Assembly (NCBI RefSeq): GCF_024346955.1
Contig: NZ_AP024883.1
Span: 2,356,001-2,420,000, forward strand
Direction: 5' to 3'
Source: Vibrio mangrovi
GTDB taxonomy: Bacteria > Pseudomonadota > Gammaproteobacteria > Enterobacterales > Vibrionaceae
DNA length: 64,000 bases
Below, in pieces: positions 43,239-52,228 of this stretch (position 1 is the first letter of the stretch; every line of letters starts with the position of its first letter). The position numbers and the translations under genes are program-made. Under the pieces are notes generated by a model. It was not told the origin of the DNA, did no database searches, and saw only the letters and a program-made list of their open reading frames with translations.

Positions 43239-43761
43239 ACTAACTGCCTCACAAAAGCAAAATGTGGAGAAAGTGAGTTTAAAAGCCTCGTCAGGTGCAT
43301 CACCTTATGACGAATTTTGTTATTGATACTTATAATGGCTTCTATTAAAAATAGCCTCTTCGGGCGATTAGTACAAATATTCCACTTTCGTTTTGCATTC
43401 TACCCAGGCATCACAGTGCCCGGATTCAGAGTGTCTTCAGACCGCCAATTCAGGGAAGAGAACCGTAGGAATTGCATTCCATTTCAAGATTCCCGCCGAA
43501 CAGCATCTTGAGGTCACTAAGGTATATACTATACATTAAAACATCGGTTCAAATAATAATGCACCACAATAAAATTTATTTTCAGAGATGATGAAACTGG
43601 AAAGCATGTATCGAATTCTATGTTTCACCTTCATTTTTACGGATATACTCTATGTTTGGAAAATGAGTTTTCGATAAACATGTTGATATACCTCAAACTT
43701 TGACAATTCAGTTCCGTGTATATAAGTGAAACCTGTTAATTAACCGTTGTGTCAGGAAATC
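43239..43761. other. Gene-free divergent region between the RssB-like gene and aphB
   Basis: About 520 bases carrying the promoters of two divergent genes. It contains one copy of the dispersed TATACC repeat at 43504-43528 and a TCAAGAT/ATCTTGA inverted pair around 43481-43509. No coding frame with a plausible start and composition was found. Confidence 0.6.
43504..43528 (-). repeat. Dispersed repeat copy (TATACC...TGACCTCAAGATG type)
   Basis: On the minus strand it reads TATATACC, then TTAG, then TGACCTCAAGATG. Similar segments occur at 54423, 55341, 56824 and 60913. Confidence 0.55.
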
Positions 43762-44637
43762 ATGAAACTAGACGATTTAAATCTGTTCCGCTTAGTAGTC
43801 GAGAATGGAAGTTATACAGCGACATCGCGGAAAACCCTGATACCGGTAGCAACAATTACCCGGCGTATTCAGGCACTTGAAGATTCGCTGAATTTAAGAC
43901 TACTAAACCGCCATGCCCGCAAACTGTCACTGACAGAAGCCGGTGAACGCTTCTTCAAAGAATGCTCTCCCCTTTTACAACGATTGTCACTTGCAGCCGA
44001 AGAAATCAGTGATGAATGCCGTGGTGCTTCAGGTAAAATCAAAATATCAGCACCCTCAAATCTGACTAAACGAATGATGCTGCCGATGTTTACTGCCTTT
44101 ATGCAAAATTATCCGGAGATCAATCTCGAACTGACAACGAGCAATCTGGCCGATCAACTCGACCCGACGGAATGGGATGTCATCTTTCGTGTTGGTCCTC
44201 AGCGCGACTCATCTCTCATCGCCAGAAAAATCAATGAGGTTAAAGATATTCTTGTTGCCAGCCCGGACTATCTGGCTAAAAATCCCGTACCTCACCACGC
44301 AGAAGAACTTATTCATCACTCACTGCTGAAAGGTTACCCACTCCTGAAATGGCAATTATCGAACACCAGAGGGGAAACCGTAACGAACAACGAGAGGGGT
44401 CGTTTTCAGGCCAATACTCTTGATGTCGTACGCATGGCCTGCTCAGAGGGATTGGGAATCACACTGATGCCGGATGTTATGCTTAAAGAATATCTGGAAG
44501 CCGGTACACTGATTCAGGTTTTGGAAGACTGGAGTGCCAATTCCAGAGATATTTACATGCTTTACAATCACAAAGATCATCTACCGGAAAAAGTCAGACT
44601 CTTTATTGATTTCATCATGTCATACCATATGGACTGA
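43762..44637 (+). CDS. aphB: LysR-type regulator AphB
   Basis: 291 residues, very close to V. cholerae AphB as I remember it: KLDDLNLFRLVVENGSYTATS helix-turn-helix start, RRIQALEDSLNLRLLNRHARKL, and the effector domain with EWDVIFRVGPQRDSSLIARKI. In V. cholerae AphB activates tcpPH and acid/anaerobic response genes; it is conserved in non-pathogenic vibrios too. I chose the ATG at 43762 with AGGA seven bases upstream; the frame extends slightly further upstream with a TTG. It is a good marker for Vibrio. Confidence 0.93.
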   Translation: MKLDDLNLFRLVVENGSYTATSRKTLIPVATITRRIQALEDSLNLRLLNRHARKLSLTEAGERFFKECSPLLQRLSLAAEEISDECRGASGKIKISAPSNLTKRMMLPMFTAFMQNYPEINLELTTSNLADQLDPTEWDVIFRVGPQRDSSLIARKINEVKDILVASPDYLAKNPVPHHAEELIHHSLLKGYPLLKWQLSNTRGETVTNNERGRFQANTLDVVRMACSEGLGITLMPDVMLKEYLEAGTLIQVLEDWSANSRDIYMLYNHKDHLPEKVRLFIDFIMSYHMD

Positions 44638-44663
44638 TTATCTTCTACAGACTCAGCAGTCAC

Positions 44664-44699
44664 GTGAATCACCCCGGATTACATACCTGGATGATTCAC
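44664..44699. terminator. Hairpin between convergent aphB and nitroreductase genes
   Basis: GTGAATCA pairs perfectly with TGATTCAC across a 20-base loop that itself contains CCGG/CCTGG elements. Its position between two convergent genes suggests a bidirectional terminator, but no T run is present. Confidence 0.4.
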
Positions 44700-44723
44700 C
44701 GCCGTTCACTCATCACGACGACC

Positions 44724-45272
44724 TTACAGATACTCAACGAAGCGGGACAGCTCCCGTACGGGAACTTTCATCGGTTCAAGTAAAGGTGTGCCCAGATAAA
44801 GAAAACCGACAATTTCATCATCACCCTCCAGACCGAAGGCCTGATGAACTTCCGGATGGAACATCCACTTCCCGGAACGCCATATTCCCTGAAACCCCTG
44901 AGCCTGAGCAGCCATCTGCATGGATTGTACTGCGCACCCGGCGGATAAGTGCTGCTCCAGCGGAGGCACTTTCTCATGAGGCGTCACTTTCGCAATGACT
45001 GTAATCACCATCGGTGCCCGAAAAGGCGCATTCCTGACTTTCTCAAGCAATGCCTCATCCCCATTTTCGGCGACGACTGCCTTCACCAGAATATCAGACA
45101 GTTTCTTTAAGCCCTGTTCCTGAGCAATCACAAACCGCCAGGGGGTCAAACCACCATGATCAGGAGCCCGAAGTCCAGCCCGAATGATATTTTCCAGTGC
45201 TTTTCCTTCCGGAGCCGGAGCTCCCAGCTTCGCAACAGAACGGCGGTTCAGCAATAACTCTAGCGCATCCAT
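44724..45272 (-). CDS. Nitroreductase-family NAD(P)H oxidoreductase (YdjA-like)
   Basis: 182 residues from MDALELLLNRRSVAKL, the classic FMN-binding start of small nitroreductases; APDHGGLTPWRFV is the second FMN-contact block. It resembles E. coli YdjA. The physiological substrate is unknown. The frame continues ten codons upstream, but 45272 fits the family. It lies alone between aphB and fadJ. Confidence 0.88.
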   Translation of the reverse strand: MDALELLLNRRSVAKLGAPAPEGKALENIIRAGLRAPDHGGLTPWRFVIAQEQGLKKLSDILVKAVVAENGDEALLEKVRNAPFRAPMVITVIAKVTPHEKVPPLEQHLSAGCAVQSMQMAAQAQGFQGIWRSGKWMFHPEVHQAFGLEGDDEIVGFLYLGTPLLEPMKVPVRELSRFVEYL

Positions 45273-45370
45273 TTTTTGTCCTTCTTGTCCGTGATTCGAC
45301 ATTTCGGGCTAGCATACACTAGCTTTATTACTTCTCCAATCGCCCTCCGACAAAGAATCCCGGGTAGATT

Positions 45371-47485
45371 TTAGTCAGAATAAAAGGTTTGATTATTCTC
45401 TAAACGAGCCAGCAACGCCGGGCATGGCTGACAAAGATCTCCGGAAAGTGCCTGCATCTGGTCAACAATCTGCTGTAACCCCATCTGATCCATATATCTG
45501 AAAGGCCCACCCAGAAACGGAGGAAATCCGATACCGAAAATTGCACCGATGTCTCCATCACGGGCATTACGGATCACCGACTGTTCAAGGCACATCGCGG
45601 CTTCATTCAATAGCGGCAGTATACAGCGCAGTGCAATATCCTGATGGCTGAGCTGAGCATTTTCCCGAATTTTTAACTGTCGATAGATTGATTGATCCGG
45701 CCTTTTTTCTTTTCCTTTGTAGCGATAAAATCCCAGGCCGGATTTACGCCCTTTTCTACCATCACTGATTAACTGCTCCAACGCAGGCGGCGTCTGAAAC
45801 CGTTCCCCCAGCTCCCGGACCAGAATCGGAGAAATCTTAAAGGCCACATCAAAGCCGACTTCATCGAGTAAGGTCATCGGGCCAACGGGAAAACCAAAAT
45901 CAATCAATGCCTGATCAATTTTCTCTATCGGTTCCCCATCAAGCAAACATTGCACTGCCCCATTAATATAGGGCGCCAGGATACGGTTAACGTAAAATCC
46001 AGCACTATCCTGAACAATGATCGGCGTCTTTCCCTGTTGATATGCAAGCCTGACGACAGTTGCAACGGTTTCAGGGGCAGTTCCCTGATGTGGTATGACT
46101 TCAACCAACGGCATTTTTTCAACCGGACTGAAATAGTGCAAACCAACAATATTTTCCGGCCGGGCAGCGTTGGCAGCAATCTCGTGAATAGGCAGAGAAG
46201 ATGTATTCGACGCGAAAATAGTGCTCTCTTTTGTATGCGCTTCTACCGATGCAACCATTTCCTGTTTCAGTTTTAAATCTTCAAATACCGCTTCAACCAC
46301 TAAATCTGTTTGATCGAAGCCGGAAAAATCAATACCTCCGGAAACACTTGCCATCGCTGAACGCACATCGGATTCAGTCATATATTTCCGCTGGCATTTT
46401 TTATTCAGCCGTTGATAAATATACTGAAATGCATGGAGAACACCCTGATGGCTGACATCTTTAATTCTTAGCGGTTTCCTGGCTTTGTCGACAGTGACAT
46501 AACCGATACCAGCTCCCATAAGTCCACCACCTAAAACGGAAACATGCCGGATATCTTTCACCGTCTCATCCGTTTTCATTTCCCGTTTCAGTGCCGTGGT
46601 TCCAAGAAAAATAGATCGTAATGCACGGGACTCAGGAGTCATTGCCAGTGTCCCGAATGCCTGAGATTCTTGCTTTAATCCCGCTTCAAGCCCTTTTTCC
46701 AGACCTTGCTGAATCACATCCAGAATCATATCAATGGCCGGGTAGTGATTTCTGGCTTTACTCTGAGCTTTCTTCCGGGCCTGATTGATCACCCACTGGC
46801 GAATCGGTTTAAGGGACAAGACCCATGAGGTCAGGCGCTTTTTCCATCCTGAGCGAATCTTAAATTCAGCAGGTTTCTCGACTACCATCCGGGCAGCATT
46901 CAATAATCCGTCTTTTGCTACACAGGCATTGACCAGACCCAGTTTGCGCGCTTTATGGCTCCGGACTTTCTTTCCGGTCAGAATCAGATCTAACGCCGGA
47001 AGTAACCCAATGATGCGGGGAAGCCGCTGCGTTCCCCCCGAGCCAGGCAGCAATCCCAGCTGAACTTCCGGCAAACCGAGACTGGTTCCCGGATCATCAC
47101 TACAGACACGGTAATCACACGCCAGTGCCAGCTCAAGTCCACCGCCCAGACATGCACCATGAATCGCGGCGACAACCGGAAACGGCAATGCTTCTATCTT
47201 ACGGAAAATATCCTGTCCCATTTTTGCCAGATGAGCCGCATCTTCTGCGGATGAACACTGCTCAATCATATGAATATCCGCCCCGGCAATAAAATTGTCA
47301 GGTTTACGGGAATAAATAACCAAACCTTTCAGCGACTGAGAAGATTGGGACAATGTTGCAATGATCGCTTCAATTTCATCAACAAATGTCGCTTTCAGGG
47401 TATTCATACTTTCCCCGGGAACATCAATTGCCAGCCAGGCCAATTCATCTTCGATAGTCAGATGAAAACTATGCGTATCAGGCAT
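45371..47485 (-). CDS. fadJ: Fatty-acid oxidation complex alpha subunit, FadJ type
   Basis: Multifunctional enoyl-CoA hydratase / 3-hydroxyacyl-CoA dehydrogenase. Residues ~1-190 are the crotonase part (GACLGGGLELALACDYRV, LPEVQLGLLPGSGGTQRLPR); the NAD-binding start is VLGGGLMGAGIGYV near residue 318. About 704 residues, close to E. coli FadJ. I start it at MPDTHSFHL (47485), overlapping the fadI stop by eight bases. Probably repressed by FadR from the box before fadI. Confidence 0.95.
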   Translation of the reverse strand: MPDTHSFHLTIEDELAWLAIDVPGESMNTLKATFVDEIEAIIATLSQSSQSLKGLVIYSRKPDNFIAGADIHMIEQCSSAEDAAHLAKMGQDIFRKIEALPFPVVAAIHGACLGGGLELALACDYRVCSDDPGTSLGLPEVQLGLLPGSGGTQRLPRIIGLLPALDLILTGKKVRSHKARKLGLVNACVAKDGLLNAARMVVEKPAEFKIRSGWKKRLTSWVLSLKPIRQWVINQARKKAQSKARNHYPAIDMILDVIQQGLEKGLEAGLKQESQAFGTLAMTPESRALRSIFLGTTALKREMKTDETVKDIRHVSVLGGGLMGAGIGYVTVDKARKPLRIKDVSHQGVLHAFQYIYQRLNKKCQRKYMTESDVRSAMASVSGGIDFSGFDQTDLVVEAVFEDLKLKQEMVASVEAHTKESTIFASNTSSLPIHEIAANAARPENIVGLHYFSPVEKMPLVEVIPHQGTAPETVATVVRLAYQQGKTPIIVQDSAGFYVNRILAPYINGAVQCLLDGEPIEKIDQALIDFGFPVGPMTLLDEVGFDVAFKISPILVRELGERFQTPPALEQLISDGRKGRKSGLGFYRYKGKEKRPDQSIYRQLKIRENAQLSHQDIALRCILPLLNEAAMCLEQSVIRNARDGDIGAIFGIGFPPFLGGPFRYMDQMGLQQIVDQMQALSGDLCQPCPALLARLENNQTFYSD

Positions 47486-48788
47486 GATCCACCTCCAGTA
47501 CCAATGCTGAACCCAACCCGCCGGCAGCACAGGCCGTCACTAAACCAAAACCACCACCTCTACGATTCAGCTCCCGGAGCAGTTGTGTCACCAGCCTTGC
47601 TCCTGTTGCTGCAAACGGATGCCCATACGCAATCGAACCACCCGATACATTAAAACGTGTCATATCCACTTCCCCGACCGGATGACTGCGCCCGATACTG
47701 TCCGCAAAACTTTGACTGGCAAACATTTTCAGATTGGCCAGTACCTGAGATGCAAAAGCTTCATGCATTTCAATCAGAGAAATATCCGCTAATGTCAGTC
47801 CTGCCCGTTCCAGTGCAAGTGGTGTCGCGTGGGCTGGCCCCATCAGCATATCCTGTTTGACCGAAATCGCTTTATAAGCGTAAGAGCGTAAGTAACCCAA
47901 AACCGGCAATCCTAATTCTTTCGCCCGTTGTTCCCGCATAATCAACATGGCAGCGGCCCCATCAGTTAATGGAGTGCTGTTAGCCGCAGTCACCGTGCCG
48001 AAGCGACGGTCAAAAGCAGGTCGTAGTTTCCGGTATGCCTCTCTTGATGTGTCCGGACGCAAGTTATTGTCTTGTGCAAGAATTGCCTGATAGGGTTTAG
48101 GGTAAGAGGTCATCACTTCAGCATTCAACTTCCCGGATTCCCAGGCCGCCGCCGCTTTCTGATGTGACTGAAAAGCCAGCTCGTCCTGTTCGTCCCGGCT
48201 GATTTGATAGGTTTTTGCCATTTGTTCTGCCGTATCTCCCATTGCAAGACCGGTTGAATATTCGGCAACAGGCGGAGGAACCGGTAATAAATCCCGGAAC
48301 GACATCCCTTTGAATGCCTGAATTTTCTTTGTCAGTGTCTTCGCTTTGGAACTAGCTAATAAAGCAGAAGCCAGCGACTTGGATACACCAATCGGCAAAA
48401 CTGAAGACGAGTCGGCTCCTCCGACAATCGCAATATCGGAATGGCCACAAAGAATACTTTCCGATGCGGAAGTCAATGCCTGTAAACTCGTAGCACAAGC
48501 CCGCGTAACACTGTAGGCATCTGTATGGACATCCAGCCCGGCGTTCAGAACAATCTCCCGGGCAATGTTCGGCGCTTCCGGCATTTGAATCACCTGACCG
48601 AAAACCACCTGATCGATCAATTTTTTATCAATACCGGTACGTTGTACCAGTTCATTAACCACCATGGTTCCCAATTCAATCGCTGTCACCTGTCGGTACT
48701 CAGTCCATTGACGGGCAAAAGGGGTGCGAATACCACTCACAATCGCTACCCTCTCTCCGGCATGTGTCCGGCACAGTTGTGTCGCCAT
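47478..48788 (-). CDS. fadI: 3-ketoacyl-CoA thiolase, FadI type
   Basis: Last step of beta-oxidation. 436 residues with the nucleophile Cys in TRACATSLQAL, the His of GGSIAYGHPFAATGAR, and the second Cys of VTACAAGGLGSA. It is first in the fadI-fadJ operon. A FadR-like GGTCTGACC palindrome lies about 20 bases upstream. Confidence 0.96.
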   Translation of the reverse strand: MATQLCRTHAGERVAIVSGIRTPFARQWTEYRQVTAIELGTMVVNELVQRTGIDKKLIDQVVFGQVIQMPEAPNIAREIVLNAGLDVHTDAYSVTRACATSLQALTSASESILCGHSDIAIVGGADSSSVLPIGVSKSLASALLASSKAKTLTKKIQAFKGMSFRDLLPVPPPVAEYSTGLAMGDTAEQMAKTYQISRDEQDELAFQSHQKAAAAWESGKLNAEVMTSYPKPYQAILAQDNNLRPDTSREAYRKLRPAFDRRFGTVTAANSTPLTDGAAAMLIMREQRAKELGLPVLGYLRSYAYKAISVKQDMLMGPAHATPLALERAGLTLADISLIEMHEAFASQVLANLKMFASQSFADSIGRSHPVGEVDMTRFNVSGGSIAYGHPFAATGARLVTQLLRELNRRGGGFGLVTACAAGGLGSALVLEVDHA

Positions 48789-48806
48789 ATTCTGTCCTTA
48801 TCGCAT

Positions 48807-48823
48807 AGAGGTCTGACCTGTTA
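48807..48823. promoter_or_regulatory. FadR-like operator before fadI
   Basis: AGAGGTCTGACCTGTTA contains the GGTC-N-GACC core shared by FadR sites (for example E. coli fadL AGCTGGTCCGACCTATA). It lies 19 bases upstream of the fadI start codon, a good place for repression relieved by acyl-CoA. Confidence 0.7.
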
Positions 48824-48958
48824 GAATTGTAGCTAGATTGTTAACAAGTGCCAAACGACCAATTCATTTTCTTTTGCAAAAAGAGGGACTAAGCACATTG
48901 TCTGCAATAAATATTAATGAATGGCATCAGGAAAAATGGAAAAAGCCAGAATGGAAGC

Positions 48959-48986
48959 AAAAAAAAACCACACAAAACTGTGTGGT
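48959..48986 (-). terminator. Strong rho-independent terminator between fadI and fadL
   Basis: AACCACACA pairs with TGTGTGGTT (nine pairs, four-base loop), and on the minus strand it is followed by eight T residues. It lies upstream of the fadI promoter, and no annotated minus-strand gene ends here, so it must serve an unannotated transcript. Confidence 0.8.
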
Positions 48987-49130
48987 TGGAATGTATAAAG
49001 CAATTAACTTACGCCAATTGAAAAATCAGTTTCCTGATTAGGAGAAAGTAAAGTCAGCCTTCAAAAGGAAGTGTCATCTTGCTCAACATGTTAACCTGAC
49101 GGCTAACCAGATGACATGAGTTACTATAAT
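48959..49130 (-). ncRNA. Candidate small RNA ending at the orphan terminator
   Basis: On the minus strand the stretch contains a CTTC-CTTTT-GAAG hairpin, a pyrimidine-rich ACTTTACTTTCTCC segment able to pair with Shine-Dalgarno sequences, an AATCAG-GAAA-CTGATT hairpin at 49039-49024 followed by T residues, and the strong terminator. The 5' end is a guess; I see no convincing promoter. A 63-codon frame at 49054-49245 overlaps it but has no recognised family. Confidence 0.35.
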
Positions 49131-49436
49131 CACTTTCTGTGAAGAATTTTTGAAATAGATCAATTTTGTTTTGATTTACAGAAAAATAGCCTGAATTCTT
49201 TCCGAAGCACGAAAAAAGCCCCCAAAATGTATGGAAATTTACCACATATGATCTTAGCGGTTCTCTGATCAGAGTTCCCGGACCGTCGGTATAACCTTAT
49301 AATTCAACATCAAAAATATGACAGAATGATGATTAATCACCCACCCATAGGTAGAGCATATACTCTAAAAATAACTTTTTTTGCCAAAATTCATGCCATA
49401 TAGCTACCAGTTCAGTAATTTTACGCCATGAATTTA
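49131..49436. other. Gene-free region upstream of fadL
   Basis: AT-rich, without a convincing gene. It may contain the start of the candidate small RNA. The fadL promoter probably lies at its right end, beside the FadR-like box. Confidence 0.5.
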
Positions 49437-49452
49437 AACTGGTCGGATTTCT
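49437..49452. promoter_or_regulatory. FadR-like operator before fadL
   Basis: AACTGGTCGGATTTCT has a good left half (CTGGTCGGA) of the FadR consensus and a degenerate right half. It lies about 116 bases before the fadL start. Confidence 0.5.
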
Positions 49453-49567
49453 ATGCCCTACACTAGTCACTAGTATCAGCCGCCAACTGAGTAAATACTC
49501 CAATAAGATCCGGGGAATTTACTACATAAGGTCCATATAGAGACCGTTAAAAAAGGAAATTTAACTT

Positions 49568-50827
49568 ATGAACAAAACGCGCCTGTTTCAGAAAACACTG
49601 CTCGCAGTAGCAGTATCAGTGACCGCTCAACAGTCGTTTGCCGCAGGTTTCCAACTGAACGCACAATCAGCCACCGGACTCGGCCGTGCTTTCGCCGGTG
49701 ATGCTGTCATCGCTGATAATGCCTCAGTTATCGCCAAAAACCCGGCAGCAATGTCCCTGTTTGATGATGTCTCCCTGTCTCTGGGATTTGAAACCATCAC
49801 CACCCTGATTGATGTAAAAGATGCGACATATACAAACAAGCTCGCGGCACAATCAGAGAATGCGGATTACTCCGGAGCAGGTGATACATCGGTTGCTCCT
49901 AACTTTTATCTCGTTGTTCCAGTCAATGAAAAATTTGCCTGGGGAATCAACGCCTATTCCAACTTCGGAACTAAAACCGAATTTAATGATAACTATACCG
50001 GACATGAATTTGGCGGAAGTACTGATGTTAAAAGCTTCAATTTCGGGGTTGTAGGCTCTTACCGTATCAATCAGGAATGGAGCTTAGGTGCCGGTCTTGA
50101 CTTAATTTATGGTAAAGGAAAATTCAGACGCCCTCTGAATAGTACAGAAGCATCATTACTCGGTACCAATGTCGGCACAGACCTTAATGCTGACGGCTGG
50201 GCTCTGGGTTATAACCTCGGTACCGTTTATGAATATAACGAAAACAACCGCTTCGGTCTGGACTATCACTATAGCCCTGATATCAACGCAGATGGCGATG
50301 TCAGCTACGCAAAATACTCCGCAGCCAGTGGTAGTATTTCAGACACAGTTGTTATGCCACTACCTGATTTTGCTGAATTTTCCGGTTATCATCGTTTGAA
50401 CGATTCTTATGCAATTCACTATAGTATTCAGTGGATTAAGTGGTCGGAATTTGATGTGCTGGCAGCAGATACCAGTGGAATCATAAATGAATACCAGTGG
50501 AAGGATGGCTGGCACTACTCTCTTGGTGGCACCTACTTCCTGAACCCGACATGGACCCTTCGTGCCGGCTACATGTATGACACCAGTGCTCAGGACAATA
50601 CCCGCTCGATTTCCGTACCGGACTCAGATCGTCAATGGCTCTCTGCCGGTGTCACATATCATCTGGATGAAAAGTCCAACGTTGACTTCGGTTTTACTTA
50701 TCTGATAGGTAAAGATGTATCAGTATCTGAGTCGACAACGGTATCAGGAACAGAAGCCGCAACAATTCAGGGGACAACCCATGCTGATGCCGTGCTGATG
50801 GCATTACAGTACAGCCGCAGCTTCTAA
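49568..50827 (+). CDS. fadL: Long-chain fatty acid outer-membrane transporter FadL
   Basis: 419-residue outer-membrane beta-barrel. A signal peptide runs to about residue 25 (VAVSVTAQQSFA, then AGFQLNAQSATGLGRA, the typical mature FadL start). The NPAAM motif (IAKNPAAMSLF) is the conserved plug feature, and the protein ends in aromatic residues (LQYSRSF) as expected for an outer-membrane porin. AAGGAA precedes the ATG. Lying close to fadI-fadJ and its FadR-like box, it supplies the substrate for that pathway. Confidence 0.95.
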   Translation: MNKTRLFQKTLLAVAVSVTAQQSFAAGFQLNAQSATGLGRAFAGDAVIADNASVIAKNPAAMSLFDDVSLSLGFETITTLIDVKDATYTNKLAAQSENADYSGAGDTSVAPNFYLVVPVNEKFAWGINAYSNFGTKTEFNDNYTGHEFGGSTDVKSFNFGVVGSYRINQEWSLGAGLDLIYGKGKFRRPLNSTEASLLGTNVGTDLNADGWALGYNLGTVYEYNENNRFGLDYHYSPDINADGDVSYAKYSAASGSISDTVVMPLPDFAEFSGYHRLNDSYAIHYSIQWIKWSEFDVLAADTSGIINEYQWKDGWHYSLGGTYFLNPTWTLRAGYMYDTSAQDNTRSISVPDSDRQWLSAGVTYHLDEKSNVDFGFTYLIGKDVSVSESTTVSGTEAATIQGTTHADAVLMALQYSRSF

Positions 50828-50842
50828 TCCCGTCCTTTACAG

Positions 50843-50872
50843 AAAAAATCCGCCTCTCCGGCGGATTTTTTT
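50843..50872 (+). terminator. Rho-independent terminator after fadL
   Basis: AAATCCGCC pairs with GGCGGATTT and is followed by seven T residues on the plus strand; A residues before the stem allow it to work on the minus strand too, for the convergent phosphatase gene. Confidence 0.92.
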
Positions 50873-50888
50873 ATCATCAATTTTATCG

Positions 50889-51350
50889 TTATAATTTACG
50901 CAATACAGCTTCAGCCGACTCTTCCAATAAGTCCAGCACCCGTTCAAATCCGGCATCACCACCATAATAAGGATCCGGAATTTCATCTTCACCCGACTGT
51001 CCATGGCTGAGAAACAGAGACAGCTTATACTGATACTGAGCCGGACACCTGGCCTGTAAGTCAGACAGATTATCGCGATCCGCTGCCAGAATCATATCAA
51101 ACCGGGCAAAGTCATCCTTTGTCACTTGTCGTGCTCTCATCCCATCAAAACGATAACCACGTTTTTCTCCGGCAGTTCTGGCCCGGACATCCGGTGGATT
51201 TCCCTGGTGGTAGGCGATCGTTCCGGCAGAATCGACCTCAACCGCGATTCCCATTTCCTCAGCCTTTGCCCGGAGTACCGCTTCTCCGGTCGGTGACCTG
51301 CATATGTTTCCCATGCAGACCACCAGAATTGATTGTGTGTTTGTACTCAT
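50889..51350 (-). CDS. Low-molecular-weight protein-tyrosine phosphatase
   Basis: 153 residues with the P-loop CMGNICRSP (CX5R) at the N-terminus and the general-acid DPYYGG near residue 126. Such enzymes often act on tyrosine kinases of polysaccharide export, but no such genes are nearby, so the target is unknown. Position between fadL and btuR matches V. cholerae synteny as I recall. Confidence 0.93.
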   Translation of the reverse strand: MSTNTQSILVVCMGNICRSPTGEAVLRAKAEEMGIAVEVDSAGTIAYHQGNPPDVRARTAGEKRGYRFDGMRARQVTKDDFARFDMILAADRDNLSDLQARCPAQYQYKLSLFLSHGQSGEDEIPDPYYGGDAGFERVLDLLEESAEAVLRKL

Positions 51351-51522
51351 ACGATTCCTTTTGCAACATTGACGTTCACTGGAAGCAAATTAGCCGGTTT
51401 ATACTCAAATGTAATTCCTAAAGAATCAAGTCCAGACTGTCCATACTGAATCCATGGTTTTTGCTGTCGCTTCATTACGTTATGATAATGCCATTGCTCC
51501 CATGAAACAGGAACCTTAATTC

Positions 51523-52128
51523 ATGTCAAATGAAGATAACCAACAGGATCGTTATCAGGCACGCCAGCAACGAGTCAAAGAAAAGGTTGATGCAAAAATT
51601 GCAGCGGCAAAAGAAGAGCGCGGTATCGTCATTGTGATTACCGGGAACGGAAAGGGAAAATCGACATCGGGATTCGGCACAATTGCCAGAGCCGTCGGAC
51701 ATGGGTTGAAATGCGGTGTCGCTCAGTTTATCAAAGGAACCTGGGATAACGGAGAACGAAACCTGCTGGAAAAACTGGGTGTTTCATTTCATGTAATGGC
51801 GACTGGTTTTACCTGGGAAACTCAGAATAAAGCAGCGGATACTGCTGCTGCACAGGGAGTCTGGGAAAAATGTCGGCAAATGTTGCAGGATGACACTCTC
51901 AATGTCGTCTTGCTGGATGAACTCACCTATATGGTCAGTTACGGCTATGTTGAACTGGAAGATGTTCTTACGGCTTTGCAAAACCGTCCATTGATGCAAA
52001 CCGTTATTATCACTGGCCGGGGAGCACACCGAGAGCTGCTTGAACTGGCGGATACCGTTTCAGAAGTAAAAAATGTCAAACATGCTTTTCAGGCCGGAGT
52101 CAAAGCTCAGAAAGGTGTCGACTGGTAG
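51523..52128 (+). CDS. btuR: Cob(I)yrinic acid a,c-diamide adenosyltransferase
   Basis: Adds the adenosyl group to cobalt in corrinoids (CobO/BtuR/CobA family). 201 residues with the P-loop TGNGKGKSTSGFGT, then GVAQFIKGTWDNGER, and VVLLDELTYMVSYGY. With no other cobalamin genes near, the role is probably corrinoid salvage. Confidence 0.94.
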   Translation: MSNEDNQQDRYQARQQRVKEKVDAKIAAAKEERGIVIVITGNGKGKSTSGFGTIARAVGHGLKCGVAQFIKGTWDNGERNLLEKLGVSFHVMATGFTWETQNKAADTAAAQGVWEKCRQMLQDDTLNVVLLDELTYMVSYGYVELEDVLTALQNRPLMQTVIITGRGAHRELLELADTVSEVKNVKHAFQAGVKAQKGVDW

Positions 52129-52228
52129 AGAAGTACTCGCATTTTCTAAACCGGAATTCTTTACACTTTGAAAGAACAGGGACAGGCAACAGCTTGTCCC
52201 TGTTTATATCGACGCCAGAAATATGCGG

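Noticed and set aside
48838..49041. 67-codon plus-strand frame after the fadI promoter
   Set aside because: It runs through the strong minus-strand terminator stem and its Lys/Trp-rich translation looks non-coding.
49054..49245. 63-codon minus-strand frame between fadI and fadL
   Set aside because: No ribosome-binding site or family recognised; the hairpins and terminator downstream fit a small RNA better. Kept only as an alternative in the small-RNA finding.
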